A stretch of DNA of 58,076 nt from Coptodactyla brooksi (lineage: Eukaryota; Arthropoda; Insecta; Coleoptera; Scarabaeidae). The DNA lies in assembly GCA_033557675.1 (NCBI GenBank), contig JAWQRM010000002.1:1-58076 (forward strand), in the 5' to 3' direction. A model generated the notes under the pieces. It was not told the DNA's origin, made no database searches, and worked only from the letters and a program-made list of their open reading frames with translations. Both the position numbers and the translations under genes were made by a program. The stretch's first letter is position 1. Every line of letters begins with the position of its first letter. Positions 45,337 to 55,147 of this stretch are shown here, piece by piece.

Positions 45337-45604
45337 AACAAGACTGTTCAGAATCCCACTGTCGATAAATGTTTCGGTTTATCTAATAAACCTTCGTCAG
45401 CAGAATGATTCCTCTTTCCTTCCTTCCTCATTCTCCTGACGTAGGTTTATTAGATAAACCAAAACATATGTCGGGAGTTCTGAACAATCTTGTTGCGGTT
45501 CAGGTGTTTGTTAACTCCAGTAATTACGAGACCACAGACGTCCGTTTTTCTCATATAAAAATACTGTTCGATAAAGTAATTCACCCCGGTCATCCTCAAT
45601 ATAC
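45337..45604 (+). mobile_element. Hammerhead-bearing insert in gypsy RT
   Basis: About 265 bp without gypsy similarity. It falls between the N-terminal gypsy RT sequence (to about 45330) and the block LVPKKRHSSGV (about 45606-45640). It starts with the 45337-45494 palindrome carrying two inverted hammerhead-like motifs, then has ~110 bp of unique sequence. Part of that (GTTGCGGTTCAGGTGTTTGT) is shared in diverged form with the 30.6 kb locus. This suggests a short mobile unit. Its exact ends and target duplication are not resolved. Confidence 0.5.
45364..45477. ncRNA. Inverted pair of hammerhead-like motifs, 45.4 kb
   Basis: Minus copy (RC of 45364-45400): core CTGACGA, extra A, perfect 7 bp stem II GGTTTAT/ATAAACC with loop TAG, GAAA, C-ATTT-A, TC; its stem I is poor. 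Plus copy (45433-45477): stem I CTC/GGG, core CTGACGT (last base changed), extra A, the same stem II, AAAA instead of GAAA, then stem III C-G plus A-T around ATAT and a GTC site. Each copy therefore keeps different parts intact. The pair lies head to head inside a larger imperfect palindrome, 45337-45494. Confidence 0.6.
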
Positions 45605-46445
45605 TTAGTACCAAAGAAAAGACATTCTAGTGGTGTACAAAACACCGATTAGTTATTGATTATAGACGTTTAAATGATACAACTACAGCAGATAAATAGA
45701 CATTGCCTAATATTAATGAAATTCTCGATAAATTCGGAAGCGCCTGCTGCTCTGCTATCGTAGTTTAGATTTGGCCTCAGGTTATCATCAAATTAAGATA
45801 ACAGCACAGGACAAAGAAAAACAGCATTTACAATAGATCAGGGATTGTATGAATTTAGTAGAATGCTATTTGATTTATGTAACGCATCGTCTGCAGCTTA
45901 GACAAGAATGCATACAATATTAAGGGGGTTGACAGATGAAATTTGTCATGTATACCTGTTTATATACAAAAGCATGTACAGGATAGATTAGTAAAAATAT
46001 TTAAAATATTACAAGGAGTCTGTATCAAATTTCGCTTCGACAAATGCGAATTTTTAAGAAAAGTGATAAAATATTTAGGAAACTTAATTACAAAATAAGT
46101 TTCCAAAATTATGCTAAAATATTAAAACCAATGACGAAGTGTCTTGCTAAAGATCAAAAGGCTAACGTAAATAAATAAAAGCTTAATGGTGAATACCAAA
46201 AATGTTTTGAAAATTGTGAAAGTTCACTTTATTCTATTCACCTTAATGATTCTATTTTAAAATGTCCCAATTTTGACCATTCATAACTACGTCAGATGCT
46301 ACTCATTTTGCATTGGGAGCGACATTAAATCAAGGTAAATAAGTACTGATCAACCAGTCGTATATGCCTCAAAAATTTTATCCAAATCAGAAAGCAAATA
46401 TTTTACGGTCGAAAAAGAATTGTTAGCTATTGTATACGCATGTAT
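45605..46445 (+). pseudogene. Gypsy reverse transcriptase and RNase H remnant
   Basis: In order: LVPKKRHSSGV, IDYRRLNDTTTADK and LPNINEILDKFGSA (45605-45745), a SGYHQI-like segment in another frame, KTAFTIDQGLYEFSRMLF (45815-45875; consensus KTAF...YEFxxMPFGL), VQDRLVKIFKILQGVCIKF and KCEFLRKVIKYLG (45970-46080). The YxDD region falls at about 45940-45965 but cannot be read cleanly. RNase H follows with TSDATHFALGATLNQG (about 46290-46340) and VVYASKILSKSESKYFTVEK, then ELLAIVYA (to about 46440). Gypsy order and spacing are preserved; several stops and shifts are present. The RT N-terminus is broken by the hammerhead insert. Confidence 0.85.
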
Positions 46446-46689
46446 TGTCGAGAGAATTCAGTGTCCGCAGAGTAAAAATACAACAGGAGAACAAACGACA
46501 ATTTGGAATAGGGTATTCCCTTTTGGAGACGAGGAAACTTATTTGTTTAGTTTACAGAAGTGTGAGCGTCTTTTATTATAGAAAATAAAACGCAAACACC
46601 TGAGGAATAGGGTTTACATTAAAGCGATATAATTATAAATCGTTGTGACAGCGATTTATTAATTTAAAATCTTTACATTTAATAATTTG

Positions 46690-47440
46690 TATATCCGCCT
46701 TGATTTTCTATAAAAAAATTTCTCCGCTATCTGATTGGACATACGAGATTGGAACAAGTATCAACTTCAGAAGTTTTCCCAAACGTTTTGGCCATGAATT
46801 AATAAATTATTTTTATGTTTGCCTATTTCGTCTAATTCTCTATGGGATTCAGATCCACTCTCTGGGAAGGCCATTGCACCAGTTAGATGGCATTGCGAGC
46901 ATAGAGCTAGGAGCGTTCACCGGCAGCAGTGTGAATGGGACAGTTATCCTGAATAAAAAGGAACCTTTACACCTCGTCTTCTGGATGCATAATTCTTATT
47001 GGTGGTAACATAATTTGGTCTAACACCTCTACGTATCGCGTACGTATCACGATACGTAGAGGTGTTACTATGTATCGCTCAGCATTAAAACTAGGTGGCG
47101 ATATTTTAATTAATGTGTCAAGTGTGGCTCGTTCGTCATGTGTAGATAAAATCATGTTGGGGATCGTAGCGAGTGAAATTAATGTTTTTATCCGATAAAC
47201 TGGTTGTGCTCCAATTTCGGTTGAGGCTCTGTTGGCAGAATAGTAACCTTTCTCGTTTACTTCAAGTGTATTTTTTCTACCAACTAAATAATCGCCTCAT
47301 CCTGCATACGAGTTGTTTTTGGTCTATTCGTGTTTCTTTCTGTCGTTAGACCTTCCAGACCCCTCCTAGTATTCCTCCGGGCTACCCACCGTCGAACGTT
47401 CCTGTTAAAGGTATTCTTATAATAGTACATAGATACATGT
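46690..47440 (-). pseudogene. Tc1-like transposase remnant
   Basis: Minus-strand transposase, inserted between gypsy RNase H and integrase. Readable pieces in order: ERYI and RYVEVLDQIMLPPIRIMHPE (about 46985-47085), FLFIQDNCPIHTA (about 46915-46965, second catalytic Asp), QWPSQRVDLNPIEN (about 46834-46880, ending in the Glu of a DD3xE triad), then a C-terminal tail to about 46690. Upstream sequence to about 47440 is likely the N-terminal DNA-binding part, with many stops. An inverted duplication (47021-47067) splits ERYxEVLDQ. Terminal inverted repeats were not found, so the insertion limits (about 46450 and 47900) are estimates. Confidence 0.75.
47021..47067. repeat. Palindrome, 18 bp arms, inside transposase
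   Basis: Perfect arms 47021-47038 and 47050-47067 with an 11 nt loop. The duplicated stretch is the transposase segment that encodes RYVEV. Confidence 0.9.
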
Positions 47441-48029
47441 ACATCGGTGTCGTTCATTGCTGAATTCCTGCTTTACAAAATATGTGTGGTTATTGAAATT
47501 ATTTTACTATTTCAGTAGTACTAGCTTGATGCAAACTCAATGTTCTTTACTAACCGGTGACAATTTTGGAGCGATTATTAAATTCTCTCTATACAGACGA
47601 TACTAGTACGAGTTTTATGATTTAAATAGAAAATCAAAGAAAGCAGACTCTTCATATTTCAAGAACGAACAACAGTAACAAATACGCAAACACCATAAAC
47701 ATTGTTTCGTACAATAAAGGACGTTCACACTTCTATAAAATAAATAACCAAACTCACCCATGTCCGAAAAGAACCCTGTTCTAAATGTCTTGACGTTTCC
47801 TTCCTAACGTATTCTACTTCCGTGAATACTTTGAATTCCCTGGAAAGTACATAATTTGGGCTCTATATTTATGCTACAAAACTTGATTATTAACCTTTGT
47901 TGATTATTAACATTGATTACCGATCATTAACCTTTGTTGTGGATACATCAATTAAGAGACAATGATTTGAAACTTCAAAGATACAAGATATATTTATAGG
48001 ATATGCAGATATATCTATATGCAGATGCT

Positions 48030-48560
48030 TTAAGCAGAACCGAAATTAATGCCATTGATCTGGAACATATATTATCAAGTTTAAATTGTAATCAAAATTC
48101 TGAAAACCCTGATACCATTCCCATATCAAGTAAACCAATACTAGGTTTTTAAGATACACAATGTGTCATAAATTCAAATTTATAAAAGGAGATATGAAAT
48201 TATTTAGATCTCTAAAGAGAGTGGTAGTTGTTAAAATGAAGGAAAACAAATAGACATTTTTAAAAATTCTCACAATGCAGAAAGAAGTCGTAGAGGAGTA
48301 TGTGATTCAATTCAAGAAACAAAACGAAATTTCTCATGGGAAAACAAATAGTAACCAAAGACATTAAAAATTGTAAAATTTGTCAGCAAACAAAATTTGT
48401 TCAAAACAGATAAATCTACTTTTCATATTTTATAAGAGATAAAAGTGTAATAACCATTGCGACAAATTAACAGATTATTTTGTAACGTTGTAATACTAAG
48501 TGAAATAATAATTGATAATGGCATAGAATTACAACTGTGATTGTAGAATTCAAAATACGT
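48030..48560 (+). pseudogene. Gypsy RNase H end and integrase remnant
   Basis: ADALSRTEINAIDL (48024-48065) is the conserved end of gypsy RNase H/connection. Further on, HKDIKNCKICQQTKFVQNR (about 48355-48410) holds the CxxC of the integrase zinc domain, and IIIDNGIELQ (about 48505-48535) is the second catalytic Asp segment (consensus SDNGxEF). The first Asp region and the C-terminus are not recognised. The pieces are in different frames. This is the continuation of the 45.6-46.4 kb remnant beyond the Tc1-like insertion. Confidence 0.7.
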
Positions 48561-48599
48561 TCGTATTCTTGCAACAACAAATAAAGACCTTCTCCATTT

Positions 48600-49795
48600 G
48601 GTGTGTTTTACAAGATAACGTATATCTCGCCTTCAGAAAGACATGCAAAATATTCGCATTTTTTGCACGTATAACATGTAGCAGATCACCAACATCTAGA
48701 CTCTATTGGCTAGAAGCTTTCCGCTTTCCGTAATTCCAAATTATGAATTACTTATATATTAACTAATTGTTTAATGAACGATATGTATACGATATACAGG
48801 ATGTATTACTATATGTTTAATTTGTGTAGTTCAAGATAAAATCAGCAAACACCAATAAGGATGTTAAAATCCACAAATAGAAGAATAAACTGTAAATAAA
48901 CAAAAAATCAAAATAAACTTCTTACGAATGCCTTCGTAGTCATTATAATAGTTCCTTATGGATTAATCAGCAACTACAAAGTCTATAATTCGCATATAGC
49001 TTCTGAAAAAGTTGAAAAATAATGATTGATAAATATGATTATGTTCAGTTATAAATATTGCATCATTCCTAATAATAATAATAATTTTATGTATTTATAG
49101 CGTTTATAAAAGAAATATTTTCTATGTTAATATATTGCATACAATGATTGCAAAGTACGTACCGATATTCAAATGGGTGATTCATTTAGTCATTCTAACA
49201 AATAATTATAAAAATACTCCAATTCCAAAGACCAGTGCTAACAATTTTTTTTTAATTTTGTCCTGATCGGAACACCGCTCAAATAACGCACAAACACTAC
49301 ATTTTACAATTGTATAAACAGTTAACAAGAGTGACTACATCAGTATTGTTTTTGAGGGAGACAATGCAAGTAATCGATTTTCTGAATCTAAAAGCTTTTG
49401 CCATGTTACCAACTAAAATATACGAAAGATTGTTATATGGTTGTATCGTGTTTTTTTTTGAAAGATACTCTTAAGAAAATTAAAATGTGGGTTAAGACAC
49501 GCCACTAAATTTAAAGTGTCCTTCAACGAGTTTTTTTATTTCTTCTTAATTTCAACATTGTGCTTATTGAAATCGGAGCAATCTATAATAGAATATATCT
49601 TTACAGAAACATTTTTCCTAGAAGTATCCAAGTAATTGCGCCATGAAATATGCTAATGTGCATAGAAATACCCTATAATATTTTCTTTTATTTAAAAATG
49701 TACTTAAAAATATCGAACATATTTAATCAAAAGCACATAGTTTGTAAGATAGAAAAAGTATCTTAATACATAAATCTTCGGTGTAGTTCAGTAGA
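48600..49795. other. Non-coding AT-rich stretch
   Basis: May contain the end of the gypsy element. No LTR, gene or named repeat is recognised. A short AAT array lies at 49070-49085. Confidence 0.4.
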
Positions 49796-49984
49796 TTCAT
49801 GTACACAGTATGATAATTAAATCATAAAACACGTAGCGCCACATATCGAACATATATTTTGTTAGAAAGATACAAGTCACCTCTTTCGAACACGTCTTTT
49901 GAAGTTCATTCTAATCGGATGACAGGTTACAAAGTTACAGCCATTTGAATGACGGTAAAAATTGTGTTGATGTCGTAAAAGCAT

Positions 49985-50450
49985 AATGGAACATAACATG
50001 TAATGAAGAGCAAATATTAAATCTTGTTTTAAACTGGGAAAAATGTGCTGAGATTTACGAATTGAAAAAAGGATATAGTGATGATTGTATTTTAGATGTC
50101 ATTTTAAAAATGGTATTGAAGATTTAAATGATGATGAAAGACCTGGTCGTCCAGAAATTAAAAATCGTGTTGAATTGGTAGAAAAAATCCGTGAAATTAT
50201 TCCTGTAGACAGAAATTTTACTGTGAGGATGTTGGCTGAAGAATTAGAAACAAATAGAGAAATTGTTAGTCAAATTTTGTCTCAAGACTTGGGAAGAAGA
50301 AAGTTTATGCACATTTCATTCCACATGCGTTAAATAAGGACCAAAAAACTGCTGGTGTAGAGCATTGAAAAGATCTCGTTAAAACTGCTGAAAATGATCC
50401 GGATTTTCTTCAATTAAATAAATTCTTAAAACCCCATTTAAACATAAAAA
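49985..50450 (+). pseudogene. Mariner transposase, 5' copy
   Basis: N-terminal part of a mariner transposase: a decayed first helix-turn-helix, then an open frame 50085-50333 with FKNGIEDLNDDERPGRPEI, a KIREIIPVDRNFTVRMLAEE helix-turn-helix and ETNREIVSQILSQDLGRRKF. It continues in broken frames through KTAENDPDF at about 50380-50410. The catalytic part is absent, because the copy ends where an unrelated repeat begins. The sequence from FKNGIEDL on is repeated about 610 bp downstream. Confidence 0.8.
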
Positions 50451-50459
50451 TAGAATACT

Positions 50460-50715
50460 GAATTAAAAAAATTACAATAACGGCTCAAATAGCCCGCCCT
50501 CAGATGCCAAGCAGTAACCTAATCTATCATAGAAATTCCTTCTAAGATTAGACAGTATTTCAGGTGTGAGAAGATTAGCTGTTTCTATTATTCTAGCTTC
50601 CAGGGGATCCCTTAAAACACCATCTAGGTCTATTCTAACAATCATATCTAACAATTTTACGTTAAGATCCCATAAATAAAAGAAGGCCTATTAAATGGAA
50701 TTCACTTCATCTACA
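50460..50715 (-). repeat. Unidentified repeat inserted in mariner
   Basis: Carries a 60-codon minus-strand frame (50472-50654) containing ETANLLTPEILSNLRRNFYD, of unknown family. Its end at 50645-50697 is about 94% identical to 52939-52991 inside the DNA transposon derivative at 52.7 kb, and CATCTAGGTCTATT is also shared (50630, 52889). So this is one repeat family in two contexts. Confidence 0.65.
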
Positions 50716-50721
50716 ACTTGA

Positions 50722-51500
50722 TTGTATTGAAGATTTAAATGGTGATGAAAAACCTGGTCGTCCAGAAATTAAAAATCGTGGTGAATTGGTATAAAAAATC
50801 CGTGAAATCATTCCTGTAGACGGAAATTTTACTGTGAGGATGTTGGCTGAAGAATTAGCAACAAATAGAGAAACTGTTCGTCAAATTTAGTCTCATTATT
50901 TGGGAAAAAGAAAGTTTATGCACATTTCATTCAAACTATCAAAAGATCTCGATAAAACTGCTGAAAATGATCCGGATTTTCTTGATTCGACCATAACTAG
51001 TGATGAAACGTGGTACTTTAAGTATGATCCAGAAACTAAACGGCAATCTGCAGAATAGAAGTCAAAAGGTGAGCTAAAACCAAAAATTTGCCTTTTCAAA
51101 AGTCAAAAATCAAGACAATGTTGATTACTTTTTTATGATTCATAAGGGATTGCCCACAAGAAATTTGTTCCACAAGGTAGAACTGTCAGTGGAGGATATG
51201 ATTTAGCTGTTTTTATTGCATGATATTGCACCACCACATAAGACGTTAATTTATAGTTAATAAAGACGTTAACTTCGTGAATTTTTGACTAAAAAATATG
51301 TTTGTCATTAACTACACTTTGGCTGATACATCACCGTGTGACTATTTTCTTTTCCCTAAACTGAAAATTACAATGAAAGGATTGTTTCATGATTATATTT
51401 TAGCCATTCAAGCAGCTGTGATGGGGATACTAAAGGTCATTCCTAAAGATGACGTATAAAAATCTATGCATGCATTGGTTCATCATGCTAGAGTGTATTC
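50722..51500 (+). pseudogene. Mariner transposase, 3' copy
   Basis: Starts at the same point as the duplicated part of the 5' copy (IEDLNGDEKPGRPEI) and continues to the C-terminus. A short internal deletion joins the second helix-turn-helix (KFMHISF) to KDLDKTAENDPDFLDSTI (about 50944-50997), then SDETWYFKYDPETKRQSAE (first catalytic Asp, 51000-51057), GIAHKKFVPQGRTV (about 51150-51190) and, after a damaged second-Asp region, LADTSPCDYFLFPKLK (third Asp, 51318-51366) and VIPKDDV. Stop codons (for example near 50790, 50888 and 51058) and frameshifts inactivate it. Confidence 0.85.
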
Positions 51501-52089
51501 AGTTAAGTGTGTTCAGCAAGTGTATTCAGTTAAATGGAACCCATTTTAAATAAAAGATTTAAACTTTTAAACATAATTCAATGTGTGTTTTTTTGCATAT
51601 CTAAAAATTCCCGTTATTTGATTGTCATACTGTGTAGGTTGCTCTAAGGGATAGCAAAATGGGACATATGTCGTCTTGAACCTCAGCCGTTTAGGAGATA
51701 ATGAGTGCAATTTTGTGAAATATTCACAAAATTACAAATTCTTCAAGTATCGCATATCGGATTGTTGAGAAATTAAATATTGATCTACAAAATGTATGCT
51801 GAAACGTTAAAGTTATCAAGAGCTACATTATAGGTATGTGGTTAATAAGTTTCTTCAATTTAACATGTTTAGCATTTTATGAAATATTATTATTGGTAAA
51901 TTGATTTATTGTTTACACATTTTCTTTCTTAGTTGCACTTTCAATATTTATGTTTGTCGCCGTTCTCTACAATTTCTGTTTTATATTATTGTAGATTAAT
52001 AATTATTTATTATTATTAATTTATAATGATTAATAATAGCGAAATTTCTTCTAAAAATAAGGAAATCATAGACTACTGTTGAAAATGTG

Positions 52090-52430
52090 GATTAAAATAA
52101 TATGGGTGATCCTCGATTCACGGGGAGGAAACAAGATTTTGTGAAGGTCGATGTCAGGTGAGGCGACGCATCGGTCGAAATGTTTCCGATTCCACCAATG
52201 ATAGTCACATCCCGGTTCGGATTAAATAGTGCTGGAGTATCCAACGTAGACGATACACACCATACTCGCCCAGAATATAGTGAGAAATAAGTAAGGGCTA
52301 CCTTTCCACTTTTGCGTATCGTCTCCTACTATACACCACAAATGAATTGCACCTATGATCAGAACCAACTATCGAGCGGACCCTGCAATTAGCGCGGAAT
52401 TAACGCCAGGAAAAAGAAGAAGGAGAAAAA
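52090..52430. repeat. GC-richer block ending in an AAGAAGAAGG tail
   Basis: About 340 bp with balanced composition between AT-rich flanks, ending in AAAAAGAAGAAGGAGAAAAA. Such purine-rich tails are typical of LINE 3' ends and derived SINEs, but no coding end or tRNA-like head is recognised. Unidentified retroposon is the best guess. Confidence 0.3.
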
Positions 52431-52705
52431 ATTAATAATTATTATCTGTTGTTATTGTTGCCCCATATTCTTTAAAACATAATATAAATGGAGTAATTGG
52501 TTCAGTAATGAGTCTTTCGTTGTTACTTTACGAGTATACTGTTTTCTTGCTGCACTAACTTTTGTTATTATATCTTATTTTGCCAAAATGCGCCACCAAA
52601 ATTAATTGCAAGGTTTTTCCTCATTTTTTCGAGGAACGTTTTTTTCCAAAATATTTTTCCAAGATTTATAGAACTGGCAAAAACAACTAACAAGTGTATA
52701 TATAG

Positions 52706-53678
52706 AGTTCGAGGATATTTTCCGGTACCATACGACTTTTAAGCCGCGCCCGCAATACGTAGTGGGGGAGGGGCCTGTGCGTTGAACGGTTAAAGGCAAG
52801 ATGAGCCGCGTCTGGCACGTTGATGGGAGTATGTCGTACAGGGAGAATATATGTCGTAAGTAAAACAGAGATCTTGGAAATCAAAATATCATCTAGGTCT
52901 ATTCCGGAAATGTGGCGGGTAGTAAGAAGTCTATGCGTATCTAACAATTCTACGTTAAGATCCCATAAATGAAAGAAGGCCTATTAAATGGTCAACAATA
53001 ATTTACTTCATCGGTAAATATTTTGAATAAGCTTTTCATCCTCATTTGCCTTTTCCATTACTCGCTCAGAAAACCCCATCGTTCAAATATTATCCTCGGG
53101 AAAAATCTCTTTTTTTTTACCAACTTTTACCAATTTTATAGCTCTTGTAGCCCTGCTTGTGCAAACCACTCTGTACATCTTAACTGTCCATTCTTAATTC
53201 CCTGCTTATACGTGTGGATGATTTTGTGTTGTCTGCTTCCACAGTAGCACAAATCATTTCGTCCCTTTAGGACTTTCACTCCTTTAGGCAATAACTTTTC
53301 TCAAACTTCTGAATAAGTCTAATAATAGTTTGTCTAGCGGGATCGGGCGTTCCAGCAAAAGATTGTACGAATAAATCGTGGCAATGGCTTACAGACTTTC
53401 CACCGTAATACCACTTCATAAGTTGTAATTTCTCTTCAGCGGTGTCCACACCAATTTCTTTTAATTATGTTCAATAGAAATAGATGTGCTCTGAGTGATA
53501 ACCAACGGAATAATGCCCGTAATACCACGACATCGGCAGTATGATGAGGTGGGGGTACTGCGCAACGCGTATTCGCTATAACCCTCCCTCTGCGTTCCAC
53601 TGACTATGTTTTGGCAAATATCCTCGTATTGCGGGCGCGGCTTAAAAGCCGCATGGTACCGGAAAATATCCTCGAACT
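52706..53678 (-). mobile_element. DNA transposon derivative with 54 bp inverted ends
   Basis: Inverted repeats 52706-52759 and 53625-53678 pair at all but a few positions; their outer ends are AGTTCGAGG and CCTCGAACT. The 973 bp unit contains an N-terminal transposase fragment on the minus strand (53270-53480) and, near its left end, a copy of the repeat also found in the mariner at 50.6 kb. Most of the transposase is missing, so this is a non-autonomous or internally deleted copy. The flanking bases are TAG and GTA, so a clean TA duplication is not certain. Confidence 0.75.
53270..53480 (-). pseudogene. DUF4817-type transposase N-terminus
   Basis: Minus-strand frame with EEKLQLMKWYYGGKSVSHC, DLFVQSFAGTPDPARQTIIR and LIQKFEKSYCLKE before a stop. 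This is the helix-turn-helix domain (DUF4817-like) found at the N-terminus of insect Tc1/mariner-like transposases, which binds the inverted ends. The catalytic DDE part is absent. It sits inside the 52706-53678 element. Confidence 0.7.
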
Positions 53679-53711
53679 GTAGAATTTCTTCCTTGCTTCG
53701 CTGGGCACACT

Positions 53712-54107
53712 ATGAATTTGGTATTAACTTTTGCTGTGTTGATTTTTTTAGTTTTTGTTGACATGCTTTGGCTTACATTATTTTCAAAGAGTCACTTCCT
53801 TCATTTATATCAAGGTTGGGGAAGGGACTCTAGGGAAATGCCTGCAGGCAAGAATGATGTTCTTTACATTCATTTTACTTTCATATCTAGTAAGAACTGC
53901 GACAACATTATTAGCCTTGTAGGCAACAAATATAACGTCGTTCATGTCACGGCACCTTCGCGGGACGGGAACAAAATGCCTGCCCGCATCTCCGAGATTA
54001 CCTCCTGGAGCAGTAAGTTGCTCGATGGGTTTTCAGATTCAAAGAGTGAAATAACGAGCGGCATTCCAACAAACGACCAGGACGTTCCATTCACAAGCGT
54101 AGGTTGA
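53712..54107 (+). CDS. Unrecognised 131-codon open frame
   Basis: The longest frame in the window outside the mariners and Penelope-like elements. It starts with a hydrophobic segment (LTFAVLIFLVFVDMLWLTLF) that could be a signal anchor. The rest is polar with Ser, Asp and Lys and ends ...PFTSVG. GC content is higher than in the flanks. The minus strand is also open over part of it. No conserved domain is recognised, and it begins 34 bp after the DNA transposon derivative. It may be an exon of a host gene, or an unknown repeat. Confidence 0.25.
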   Translation: MNLVLTFAVLIFLVFVDMLWLTLFSKSHFLHLYQGWGRDSREMPAGKNDVLYIHFTFISSKNCDNIISLVGNKYNVVHVTAPSRDGNKMPARISEITSWSSKLLDGFSDSKSEITSGIPTNDQDVPFTSVG

Positions 54108-54635
54108 CTTTACGAAACTAATTGTTTAGTACTATATATGTCTGATTAAAAGATCATATTAATCAAATACCAATCAAATTAGCTTTTTATTCCACTTTTC
54201 GGGTTTCGTCAACAAGAAAGGAACACTCTCTCGCTCTCTACGAATTATGCAGAATCGCGATCGATGGATTCGTTTTGAGGTCTGCCTCGATAGAATGCTA
54301 CATTGGAGAAATCTGGTTCACAATTATTCATAGTTTTACAAAATGTATTTGTTACTTGGTATTAGAAAATGATACACAGATCATCACAAATGGTTCTTTT
54401 ATTCTTAATCCAGAAACAGCTGCTGCTTAGTGTTAAATATCAGACCGAAATGAGCGTATGTGCTAACCAACTCCCCAACCCCTGTGAAATCATCTCTCAT
54501 TTATGTGTATATAAATTTGCTTCTAGCAAATAGAATTTCCATCTTTTTAAACCTGCAAATGGTCGATTCGAGTTGTTTTCAGAAATACCTATAGAGTGGT
54601 CACCTTTGATAAATATTGTTTTGCTTAATGAAGGT

Positions 54636-54742
54636 AGTTCTTGATGCATGTTTCGCCAACGAACTTAGTACCATCAGGAGCGATGAGACTCTTCCACCGC
54701 TCTTGAGAAAGCCAACTTGGTTAGCGAAAGCATGCATCGAGC
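54636..54742. ncRNA. Inverted pair of hammerhead-like motifs, 54.7 kb
   Basis: Plus copy (54699-54742): stem I GCTC/GAGC perfect, core TTGAGAA (degraded), extra A, stem II GCCAAC/GTTAGC with one mismatch, GAAA (54726-54729), then GCATGCATC, one base longer than usual. Minus copy (RC of 54643-54681): GCTC, core CTGATGG, extra T, a weak stem II, GAAA, CATGCATC. The two face each other across about 18 bp. They belong to the GTCGAC type but have diverged. Confidence 0.5.
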
Positions 54743-55147
54743 AAGTATTTTGCAGTTTTGATGTCATGGGAACAATTGCTTAACATTGTTACTTCATCTT
54801 ATCTTTAAGACCCTGTTTGGGTCTTAGATAACTCCAGAGCGCTTGTCCATTTGTCCCGCTTCATTGCTATTGTCGGATTCAGAATGATTGAGCTCTCTGT
54901 TTAAAAGCTTACATTTTTTAAACTACTTCACCGAAAACACTGAAGAAGACATCGTTACGATCGGCATTTATTTCTTAATATTATACGAAAAATTCAATCT
55001 TTTTATGCGCAGTTTAGCTGCAACTCGTGATGAACTCGTTCATTTTTACCAATTTGTTTCTTGCAAAGTCAAACATTATGAAACTTGGACAGTCGATATC
55101 TCTCCAACGCCTTATCGAACGGTAACATGATTCAATTCCAGAGAATT

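Larger units (their letters stand above)
43700..48600 (+). mobile_element. Ty3/gypsy retrotransposon 2, interrupted
   Basis: Plus-strand element with protease (about 44500), reverse transcriptase and RNase H (45605-46440) and integrase pieces (48030-48560). AT-rich sequence before the protease may be gag but has no recognised zinc knuckle. Two insertions are visible: a hammerhead-bearing unit (about 45337-45604) in the reverse transcriptase, and a Tc1-like element between RNase H and the integrase. LTRs were not identified. The element is heavily decayed. Confidence 0.75.
49804..51634 (+). mobile_element. Mariner element with TIRs, rearranged
   Basis: Terminal inverted repeats CACAGTATGATAATTAAAT (49804-49822) and, on the minus strand, CACAGTATGACAATCAAAT (51616-51634) match at 17 of 19 positions. 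Each is flanked by TA (49802-49803 and 51635-51636), the mariner target duplication. The body is 1.83 kb rather than about 1.3 kb, because part of the transposase is present twice and a foreign repeat lies between the two copies (about 50460-50715). Confidence 0.85.
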
